Origin: Limnochordia bacterium
GTDB taxonomy: Bacteria; Bacillota; Limnochordia; Darwinibacteriales; SLO01
DNA length: 5,567 nt
Reading direction: 5' to 3'
Assembly (NCBI GenBank): GCA_007132635.1
Contig: SLOG01000226.1
Location: 1 to 5,567 of the forward strand
Below, piece by piece: positions 1 to 5,031 of the stretch; within the stretch, counting starts at the first letter, position 1, and the number at the start of each line of letters is the position of its first letter. Both the position numbers and the translations under genes were made by a program. The notes under the pieces were generated by a model. That model saw only the letters and a list, made by a program, of their open reading frames with translations. It had not been told where the DNA came from and searched no databases.

Positions 1-118
1 AGGCGTTGATTTTCTCCGCTTTTCCAAAGACGAGGGCATCACAGCACTTCGTTTACCTGGCATTTAAGGTAAACGAAGTGAACTGGCACTCGTAATAACC
101 GAGAAAATCAACTGCCTT
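1..118 (+). repeat. Palindromic ~120-bp repeat element, copy 1 (left 2 bp outside window)
   Basis: This non-coding element is an imperfect palindrome along its whole length. The outer arms are 1-18 and 100-118, sharing the core GTTGATTTTCTC and its complement. An inner pair lies near 29-42 and 78-93. The central hairpin has a perfect 14-bp stem, 45-58 with 67-80, and an 8-nt loop at 59-66. The same element recurs in reverse orientation at 4895-5014, with 99 of 118 positions identical by hand count and no gaps. CTAG follows the right end at 119-122. It carries no ORF. It resembles a MITE or a large REP/BIME-type repeat. What lies left of base 1 is unknown, so a left CTAG cannot be tested. Confidence 0.85.
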
Positions 119-259
119 CTAGGAGTATTCGTCATTCAAATGGTGTTTCCTGTTGATGCTTTGCCCAATGAAGGAAGGATTTCCATTCGCTGGACCGAAT
201 AGTAATAAAGTGTGCTTTGCTTTAAGTCAGCTAGAATCCATTGAGATAGGAGGACTGGC

Positions 260-730
260 ATGCGAAATCCTTTAGATATTGCCTCGCAGCTTGAGCTTGA
301 CGGGAAAGCTTACTATCTTAGACAGGCAGCCAGGACGACTGACGACAAGATCAAACAGGTATTCGAAGCATTGGCTCAGGACGAAGAGCGTCACTATCGA
401 GTGGTGCAGGACATGAAGAAAGGACAGCCATCGCAGTCAGACGACACCAATGCAGTGGATGTTGTGAAGCGTGTCTTTGCCGAAAAACCGCAAAAGACCG
501 ATGAACTCATGGCAGAAATTACAGTCCTCGATGCCTATGAGGAGGCCATAAATCTCGAGCAGCAGAGCGTGGACCTCTATGAAGGGCTTGCTGAGGAAGC
601 GGTGGGTCCTGAGCAGAAAGCTCTGTTTGCTCGGCTCGTCGACGAGGAGAAGAGCCATAAAACCATTCTATGGAAACTGATGGAGTTGATCCAACGGCCG
701 GAGGAATGGTATCCTTATCTAAATCTATGA
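260..730 (+). CDS. Ferritin-like di-iron protein, rubrerythrin type without rubredoxin domain
   Basis: A soluble 156-residue protein with two helix-pair halves typical of the ferritin-like/rubrerythrin superfamily. The first half has E12 followed seven residues later by Y19, then DEERH with E42 and H45 spaced ExxH. The second half repeats this pattern: E100 with Y107, then DEEKSH with E130 and H133. These are the expected carboxylate and histidine ligands of a di-iron centre. The C-terminus (RPEEW) resembles the tail of rubrerythrin-like domains. There are no cysteines, so the rubredoxin Fe(SCys)4 domain of classical rubrerythrin is absent. Related proteins reduce peroxide or handle iron in anaerobes; the exact reaction and electron donor cannot be told here. 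The start is fixed by AGGAGG at 248-253, six bases before ATG. It is a single gene, between repeat copy 1 and a hairpin terminator. The link to the Na+-NQR operon is only positional. Confidence 0.9.
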   Translation: MRNPLDIASQLELDGKAYYLRQAARTTDDKIKQVFEALAQDEERHYRVVQDMKKGQPSQSDDTNAVDVVKRVFAEKPQKTDELMAEITVLDAYEEAINLEQQSVDLYEGLAEEAVGPEQKALFARLVDEEKSHKTILWKLMELIQRPEEWYPYLNL

Positions 731-745
731 ATCATGGAGCATCAG

Positions 746-781
746 GCGGCGAAATCCGGCCACTAATCCGGGTTTCGCCGC
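746..781 (+). terminator. Hairpin terminator between convergent genes
   Basis: A 14-nt arm at 746-759 pairs with 768-781 around an 8-nt loop, with one G-T wobble and otherwise complementary. It starts 15 bp after the stop codon of the ferritin-like gene, where a terminator is expected. Only a short TT follows on the plus strand and no T-run is seen on the minus strand, so it is a weak canonical intrinsic terminator. Because the genes on either side converge, it may serve both. Confidence 0.6.
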
Positions 782-806
782 TTATCGCGCCAATGTTTTG
801 GCTCCC

Positions 807-884
807 AAGACTGTCGGCTGGCCGGGCAATCAAAAACCCTTGAATAAGATCCGCACCAAGGGACACCATTGTGCGCTGCGTCCG
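807..884 (-). other. Possible coding remnant in a second frame after the B12-binding ORF
   Basis: On the minus strand, in a frame different from the B12-binding ORF that overlaps it, this stretch reads TQRTMVSLGADLIQGF and continues with LIARPA. Two readings are possible. It resembles the C-terminal end of EAL c-di-GMP phosphodiesterase domains (pattern G-[VA]-D-x-[IV]-Q-G-[FY] ... [AR]-[KR]-P). Alternatively, it is a frameshifted and decayed start of the B12 Rossmann domain, where a segment of the form STPR..R..V is expected. No catalytic motif of either family is visible and the open frame runs on into the terminator hairpin. It is probably part of the same decayed gene as its neighbour. 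Both readings are inference. Confidence 0.25.
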
Positions 885-1273
885 AGGAGTCGAGAATGGC
901 GAGCATACCAACCCGAAATGATGCCCTGAATGGCAGCCGTAACGTAATGCTCTCTGCCGACAGTCAGCTCGCCTTTGTGCCACAAATAGCCAATTCGATA
1001 AAGAACGGGCTGTAAAGCGTCAAGATAGAGTTCATCTAGGGGCAGACCCTGGTCTAATGCGCGGTGAACCTCAGCAATAGCCCCCTGCTTATCCCGCTCC
1101 ATGAGCTTTTCCAGAATCGTCTCTCGAAGTGGGCCGTGGGGTCCTTCCGTAAAGGATGATGACTGCCGGACACGGTCCTGCGTTCGACGTACAGTGGAAA
1201 CTGCATTTCGAATGATCGGTGCTGCCACCTCATCTTGAAAGACATCGTTAAGTATCTGGAGATGCGCTATCAT
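830..1273 (-). pseudogene. Truncated B12-binding protein (helical cap domain, CarH/methionine-synthase type)
   Basis: The 147-residue product has an unassigned N-terminus (1-48). Residues about 50-118 form the helical B12-binding-associated domain: LPLDELYLDALQP at 78-89, then the hallmark W-x9-EH with W98, E108 and H109. In CarH-type photoreceptors these residues cap the upper face of the cobalamin. The Rossmann half with the DxHxxG histidine that ligates cobalt should follow but is absent. After about residue 123 family similarity stops, and the ORF ends after another 24 residues. Family members with both halves are usually well over 200 residues, so this is probably a truncated or frameshifted gene, though a free-standing cap protein cannot be excluded. 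The ATG lies 22 bp after the response-regulator stop, suggesting cotranscription, but no convincing Shine-Dalgarno precedes it. A native partner would sense B12 or light, or shuttle methyl groups. Confidence 0.65.
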
Positions 1274-1295
1274 GTTTCGGCCGTTGTCGCTGGTA

Positions 1296-1949
1296 TCAGC
1301 TCCTAGTGTCTTGAATCTGGCGTAGGTTGAAGATCGCCAACTGTGTCCGGTCGCGCAGCTGCAGCTTCATGAGCATGGCCGTGACGTAATTTCTAACGGT
1401 GCCCTCGCTGAGAAACAAGCGTTTGCCGATTTCACGGTTACTCATGCCGTCTCCGATAAGGGCCAGGACTTCCTGTTCACGTGGAGTCAGGCTTGTCTTG
1501 ATTTCCAGGTTGCAGTCCGTTTCTTTAGGGTTGTCGTCGGTCAGCAGCTCGGAGAGGCTAGCCATTACTTCCCTTTGAAAGACGGTATGTCCCTTGATTG
1601 CTGTGCGTAGGGACTCAATGATGCTGTCCGAGCGTTGGTTTTTCAGGATATAACCCGACGCGCCGCTCCGAACAGCAGCAGCGATATAGTCATCATCGTG
1701 GAATGTGGTCAGCAGTATCACAGGTAGATCTGGAAACGTCTTGCGGATCTGCTGTGTACATAGTATCCCATCCATTTCGGGCATGCGGATATCCATCAGA
1801 ACGACATCGGGCCGCCAACTCTCTACCACCGTAAGAGCCTCAACACCATTTGAGGCTTCCTGAACGTCCTCCACATCGGACTCGAGACGCAGTAGGATGG
1901 TTAGGCTTTCCCGGATTAACGCATCGTCGTCGACAATCAAAATACGCAC
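1296..1949 (-). CDS. NarL/LuxR-family two-component response regulator
   Basis: A 217-residue cytoplasmic DNA-binding regulator. The receiver domain is at about 1-120: acidic pocket D7-D9, phospho-acceptor D53 in LMDIRMPEMDG, switch residue T81 in LLTTF and the conserved lysine K103 in YILK. After a linker comes a LuxR-type helix-turn-helix at about 152-210, with LTPREQEVL at 154-162 and the recognition region SNREIGKRLFLSEGTVRNYV at 170-189. All phosphorylation residues are present, so it should be activated by a sensor kinase; none is in the window. The start is GTG at 1949-1947, supported by GAGGTGA (plus-strand 1957-1963) seven bases upstream. It is transcribed away from nqrB across a 100-bp gap that contains a 13-bp palindrome, so control of the nqr operon and of itself is a reasonable inference. 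The truncated B12-binding ORF follows directly. Confidence 0.93.
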   Translation of the reverse strand: MRILIVDDDALIRESLTILLRLESDVEDVQEASNGVEALTVVESWRPDVVLMDIRMPEMDGILCTQQIRKTFPDLPVILLTTFHDDDYIAAAVRSGASGYILKNQRSDSIIESLRTAIKGHTVFQREVMASLSELLTDDNPKETDCNLEIKTSLTPREQEVLALIGDGMSNREIGKRLFLSEGTVRNYVTAMLMKLQLRDRTQLAIFNLRQIQDTRS

Positions 1950-2001
1950 GGTGAGTTCACCTCGATATTTGAGCAGGAATCGTCTACTAACTGTCCGAAT
2001 A

Positions 2002-2014
2002 ACTATCAGATAGT
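2002..2014. promoter_or_regulatory. 13-bp perfect palindrome, candidate operator in the divergent intergenic region
   Basis: ACTATC-A-GATAGT is a perfect 6-bp inverted repeat with a one-base centre. It lies between the GTG start of the response regulator and the TTG start of nqrB. Short dyads of this size are typical binding sites for dimeric NarL/LuxR-type regulators, and such a regulator is encoded next door. No clear -35/-10 pair could be assigned in either direction, so its position relative to promoters is unknown. Its role as an operator is inference. Confidence 0.4.
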
Positions 2015-2035
2015 CTCAAACCTAAAAACGGAAAA

Positions 2036-2043
2036 AGGGGGAG
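2036..2043 (+). promoter_or_regulatory. Ribosome binding site that decides the TTG start of nqrB
   Basis: AGGGGGAG lies six bases before TTG at 2050. The first in-frame ATG is codon 13, which would cut into the conserved N-terminus and has no comparable site, so TTG is preferred. A GTG at 2046 is in a different frame. Confidence 0.7.
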
Positions 2044-2049
2044 TCGTGC

Positions 2050-3027
2050 TTGGACTTAAGCCAGCTCTTTATCAAACAGAACCTCATGCGGAAAGTGCTA
2101 TGGAGCCTTGTTCCGATCACCGCCTATGGGGTGTACCTGTTTGGCCTCCGAGTGCTAATGCTGTTGGCTGTTGTGACTGTTGCTGGAGTACTGACGGAAT
2201 ACCTCTTTCTCAAGTGGGGTTACAAGAAATCACCCAAGGTCTCGGAAGCCGTCCTCGTGTCATCGATTCTCTACACGCTAACGCTCCCCCCTGCTATTCC
2301 GGCCTGGATGGCCGTAGTAGGAATCATCTTCGGTGTTTTCTTTGGTAAGTGTGTATTTGGGGGTTTCGGCAAATACGTCTTTAATCCTGCACTCTTGGGC
2401 AGATGCTTTATCTTTATATCGTTTCCGGTCCACATGACGGCGCATTGGTCACATCCGTTTATGACCTTCCCTGGAGGTTTGACAAGATGGGGCGGCGCAG
2501 CCGATTCTCTGACCGGTGCTACTCCCCTGACCGTAGGCGATTCGATTCACGGTTTTGCTGGCCATTTGAACCTCTTTTTCGGGAGCATCCCGGGTTCGAT
2601 TGGAGAGACAAGCACCTTGCTGCTGCTTGTTGCAGCTGCCTACCTAATCGTTACTCGGACAGCATCGTGGAAAATAATGGCTGCTGGATTAGTTAGCTTT
2701 TTAGTTTTTAGTTCTGCTTTTTTTCTCGTAGGCAGTACGGGGACTCCGCCATCAATCGCCGTTTTATCCGGATCTATCCTGTTTGGACTTGTGTTTATGG
2801 CAACGGATCCCATTTCAGCACCGAAACTCGAGTCATCTAAGCTCGTGTATGGTGTTCTGATAGGCTTTTTAGCGATCGTTATCCGAGTTTATGGCAATTT
2901 CACCGAAGGCGTTATGTTCAGTATTCTCATTGCTAACACCTTTGTGCCTTTAATCGACCGCCATATGCAAGCACTGGGCAAACGGCCGGAGGCGCAGCCG
3001 AGTTCAGGAAAGAAGGTGGCGTCATGA
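2050..3027 (+). CDS. nqrB: Na+-translocating NADH:quinone oxidoreductase subunit B (NqrB/RnfD family)
   Basis: A 325-residue inner-membrane protein with about ten hydrophobic segments. It is the membrane core of Na+-NQR; in the family it carries a covalently bound FMN and riboflavin and takes part in Na+ translocation and quinone reduction. Family marks are FGGFGKYVFNPALLGR at 103-118, the FMN attachment motif TGAT at 155-158 with T158 as predicted acceptor, MATDPISAP at 250-258 and EGVMFSILIANTFVPLIDR near the C-terminus. NPALLGR followed by an aromatic stretch is closer to NqrB than to RnfD. Vibrio-type NqrB is roughly 410-430 residues, so this one is short at the N-terminus, within the RnfD/short-NqrB range. 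It starts with TTG. It is the first gene of the operon: no nqrA or rnfC is upstream, where the divergent regulator lies instead. Its stop overlaps the nqrC start by ATGA. Confidence 0.93.
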   Translation: MDLSQLFIKQNLMRKVLWSLVPITAYGVYLFGLRVLMLLAVVTVAGVLTEYLFLKWGYKKSPKVSEAVLVSSILYTLTLPPAIPAWMAVVGIIFGVFFGKCVFGGFGKYVFNPALLGRCFIFISFPVHMTAHWSHPFMTFPGGLTRWGGAADSLTGATPLTVGDSIHGFAGHLNLFFGSIPGSIGETSTLLLLVAAAYLIVTRTASWKIMAAGLVSFLVFSSAFFLVGSTGTPPSIAVLSGSILFGLVFMATDPISAPKLESSKLVYGVLIGFLAIVIRVYGNFTEGVMFSILIANTFVPLIDRHMQALGKRPEAQPSSGKKVAS

Positions 3028-3617
3028 AACGCGAATACCTTTACACGATTCTCTTCACTTTCGCTGTGACGGCAGGTTTTACAGCCGTATTAGCAGCTGC
3101 TAACTCTGCGTTCTTACCGATTATCCAAAGAAACGAAGAGTTGGCTGAGCGACGAGCCGTTTTATTTGCCTTCGACATTCCGTTTGAGTCGGATTCTGAA
3201 GTGGAAGAAGTCTTTGCAGAAACAATAGGGACAGAGATGGTTGCGAACACTGAGGTGTTTGTACATCAGGACGCAGGCGAAGTGATCGCCTACGCTGTAC
3301 CGTTTGTGGGCGCTGGCCTTTGGGGGACCATCCGCGGTTTTCTCGCCGTATCTGCTGACCTGACCGAAATCGTAGGGATCGAGTTCACCGAACAGAATGA
3401 GACGCCGGGGCTGGGCAGCCGTATCGACGAGCGGTGGTACAAGGAGCAGTACCGCGGAGTGCCCTTGGATGACCAAGGTGCAGTGCTGATTGATGATACT
3501 GGTGCGAGCCGCGTCGACGCAATTACCGGCGCAACGAGTACTTCACGCGCGGTGGTAGGAATTGTGGAACAGGAGAGTCGCAAAATCGTCAACATGTTGG
3601 GGGCGGTGGTCCAATGA
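3024..3617 (+). CDS. nqrC: Na+-NQR subunit C, periplasmic/outer-face flavoprotein (NqrC/RnfG family)
   Basis: A 197-residue protein with one N-terminal membrane anchor (about 8-31) and an FMN-binding domain outside the membrane. Conserved segments are GLWGTIRGFLAV at 98-109, ETPGLGSRI at 126-134 and the covalent-FMN motif TGAT at 168-171, with T171 predicted to carry FMN through a phosphoester bond. Such proteins are flavinylated by ApbE, which is not in the window. In the pump NqrC passes electrons from the NqrD/E iron-sulphur site to the FMN of NqrB. The length is nearer RnfG (about 200) than the roughly 255-residue Vibrio NqrC, so the external domain is compact. The NqrC assignment rests mainly on its Nqr-type partners. 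ATGA overlaps link it to nqrB and nqrD, indicating translational coupling; AAGGTGG at 3013-3019 is its ribosome binding site. Confidence 0.92.
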   Translation: MKREYLYTILFTFAVTAGFTAVLAAANSAFLPIIQRNEELAERRAVLFAFDIPFESDSEVEEVFAETIGTEMVANTEVFVHQDAGEVIAYAVPFVGAGLWGTIRGFLAVSADLTEIVGIEFTEQNETPGLGSRIDERWYKEQYRGVPLDDQGAVLIDDTGASRVDAITGATSTSRAVVGIVEQESRKIVNMLGAVVQ

Positions 3618-4222
3618 ATGAGATTCGCAGTGCATTCCGGAGAAACCTTCTGGATGAGAACCAGGTGCTTCGGCAGATTCTTGGGATCTGTTCGATTTTG
3701 GCCGTTACAAACCTTTTGGTAAACAGCTTGGTTATGGGGCTTGGACTGATGTTTGTGCTATCGCTCTCAAGTCTGACCATATCGGCTCTAAGAAGCTACA
3801 TTCCCCACCGAGTACGTATGATCATTCAAATCTTCATCATCGCTGCTTATGTTATTTTTGTCGACATCTTTATCAAAGCCTTTTCGCCAGACATAAGCCG
3901 TGCTTTGGGCCCCTATGTCGGCCTGATTATCACAAACTGTATTATTATGGGACGCGCCGAAGCTTACGCTCAGAAGAACCCTCCCCTTTTGTCTCTGATC
4001 GATGGTTTCTTTGCTGGACTGGGCTATACGGCCGTCTTGATCTGCATTGCCTTGATTCGTGAACTGTTTGGTTTCGGCACGGTCTTTGGCTTCGACGTCA
4101 ACGTCTTAAATCTTGAGACCTGGACAATCATGGTCATGCCTCCCGCTGCCTTCTTCATTATCGGGGTCATGATCTGGGCTGCATCCAACGTAATCAGCCG
4201 TCGGCAGGAAAACCGTTCATGA
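3614..4222 (+). CDS. nqrD: Na+-NQR subunit D, membrane protein (NqrD/RnfE family)
   Basis: A 202-residue protein with about six membrane helices (roughly 21-40, 41-61, 68-88, 98-118, 131-150 and 173-192). The two half-membrane cysteines that, with those of NqrE, hold the intramembrane iron-sulphur site are present: C26 in LGICSILAVTN and C109 in ITNCIIMGRAEAYA. Serine after C26 is the Nqr pattern, whereas RnfE usually has CP here. With NqrE it forms the antiparallel pair that moves electrons across the membrane from NqrF to NqrC. Length matches the family (about 200-210). The start overlaps the nqrC stop by ATGA; a 52-bp gap follows before nqrE. Confidence 0.95.
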   Translation: MNEIRSAFRRNLLDENQVLRQILGICSILAVTNLLVNSLVMGLGLMFVLSLSSLTISALRSYIPHRVRMIIQIFIIAAYVIFVDIFIKAFSPDISRALGPYVGLIITNCIIMGRAEAYAQKNPPLLSLIDGFFAGLGYTAVLICIALIRELFGFGTVFGFDVNVLNLETWTIMVMPPAAFFIIGVMIWAASNVISRRQENRS

Positions 4223-4274
4223 GCTGTTTACTTACTGCAGCTGGCCAAACCGCGTTAAAGGAGGACATAAAATC

Positions 4275-4874
4275 ATGGTTGATGCACCGGCAATTCATCC
4301 AGTTGTTATCCTGATGGCCGCGATTTTCACAAGCAACATGGTCTTAGCGAATTTCCTCGGCATGTGTTCGTTTATCTCGGTTTCCAATGAATACAAGACG
4401 GCGGTTGGTCTCGGAAAAGCCGTGAGCTTGGTGATGATCGTCACTACTGCCATTAACTGGTTGATCTACTGGTACGTTATCGTGCCGCTGGGTCTTGAAT
4501 ATTTGCGATTTATCATCTTCATCATCGTCATCGCCGCCGTTGTCCAAATCATTGAGATGGCGTTGGACAGGTATCTTCCCGAATTGCACATCAAGTTAGG
4601 TATCTTTCTGCCGCTGATTACGGTTAACTGTGCGATTCTCGGTATCAGCTTGTTTATGGTTATTCGCGACTATTCTTTCCTCCAAACTCTGTTTTTTGGT
4701 GTTGGCAGCGGACTTGGCTGGTGGTTGGCCATCGCAGCGTTAGCCGCCATCCGAGAGAAGGTTGCGAAGAACAAGCTACCTCGCGGTCTGCACGGTCCCG
4801 CTCTGACGTTTATCATCACCGGGATCATGGCTTTGGCGTTTATCGGTTTCGCTGGGACATTCATCATCCAATAG
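4275..4874 (+). CDS. nqrE: Na+-NQR subunit E, membrane protein (NqrE/RnfA family)
   Basis: A 199-residue protein with about six membrane helices, a homologue of NqrD inserted with opposite topology. C31 in NFLGMCSFISVS and C119 in LPLITVNCAILGISLFM are the expected ligands of the iron-sulphur site shared with NqrD. The GMCSF form is diagnostic of NqrE; RnfA normally reads GxCPF. This is one of the best arguments that the operon is Nqr rather than Rnf. Length matches the family. The ATG is preceded by a strong AAAGGAGG at 4257-4264 (ten bases away), so it can be translated independently of nqrD. After its stop, 157 bp largely filled by a palindromic repeat separate it from nqrF, unlike the tight junctions nqrB-C-D. 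Confidence 0.95.
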   Translation: MVDAPAIHPVVILMAAIFTSNMVLANFLGMCSFISVSNEYKTAVGLGKAVSLVMIVTTAINWLIYWYVIVPLGLEYLRFIIFIIVIAAVVQIIEMALDRYLPELHIKLGIFLPLITVNCAILGISLFMVIRDYSFLQTLFFGVGSGLGWWLAIAALAAIREKVAKNKLPRGLHGPALTFIITGIMALAFIGFAGTFIIQ

Positions 4875-4894
4875 TCCCAAAATTCGGAATCTAG

Positions 4895-5014
4895 AAGGCA
4901 GTTAATTTTCTCGATTTTGACGAGGGGCAGTTCACGCCCTTTACCTAAAATGCCAGTTAAACGGCGTGGCGTGATGCCCTCGTCAATAGAAAAACGGAGA
5001 AAATCAACGCCTTC
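4895..5014 (-). repeat. Palindromic 120-bp repeat element, copy 2, between nqrE and nqrF
   Basis: The reverse complement of this 120-bp stretch matches copy 1 at 1-118 without gaps (19 mismatches by hand count). Arms pair at 4895-4913 with 4995-5014, 4919-4929 with 4975-4984 and 4933-4946 with 4955-4968, the last with two mismatches and an 8-nt loop at 4947-4954. CTAG stands immediately outside both ends (4891-4894 and 5015-5018), as a 4-bp target duplication would, of the kind IS5-group elements make (YTAR). It has no coding capacity and no T-run. In mRNA it would form a long hairpin between nqrE and nqrF that could act as an RNase site, stabiliser or partial terminator. Whether it is a MITE or a fixed regulatory structure is undecided. 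Confidence 0.85.
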
Positions 5015-5015
5015 C

Positions 5016-5023
5016 TAGGAGGG
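5016..5023 (+). promoter_or_regulatory. Ribosome binding site of nqrF, abutting the repeat element
   Basis: TAGGAGGG ends eight bases before the GTG start at 5032. Its first bases belong to the CTAG (5015-5018) that borders repeat copy 2, so the element ends directly against the Shine-Dalgarno. A hairpin formed by the element would end at its edge and could influence ribosome access. Confidence 0.75.
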
Positions 5024-5031
5024 TATTTACG

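Noticed and set aside
1..118. CRISPR repeat or tRNA-like structure
   Set aside because: There is no tandem repeat-spacer array and no cloverleaf or anticodon arrangement; the structure is one nested palindrome.
123..259. Sigma-70 promoter for the ferritin-like gene
   Set aside because: Candidates such as TTGATG with a 17-bp spacer to AGGATT have poor -10 elements; no pair was convincing enough to annotate.
2046..2348. Plus-strand 100-residue ORF starting at GTG 2046
   Set aside because: It lies wholly within nqrB in another frame, has no recognisable domain, and the upstream ribosome binding site fits the nqrB TTG equally well.
4222..4242. Hairpin AGCTG...CAGCT after nqrD as terminator or attenuator
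   Set aside because: The stem is only 5 bp with an 11-nt loop and no T-run; not distinguishable from chance.
1..5014. The inverted repeats as ends of a composite transposon or invertible segment containing nqrBCDE
   Set aside because: The ends contain no transposase or recombinase, the two copies are only about 84% identical, and inversion or excision would split nqrF from the rest of a coherent operon. Independent insertions explain them better.
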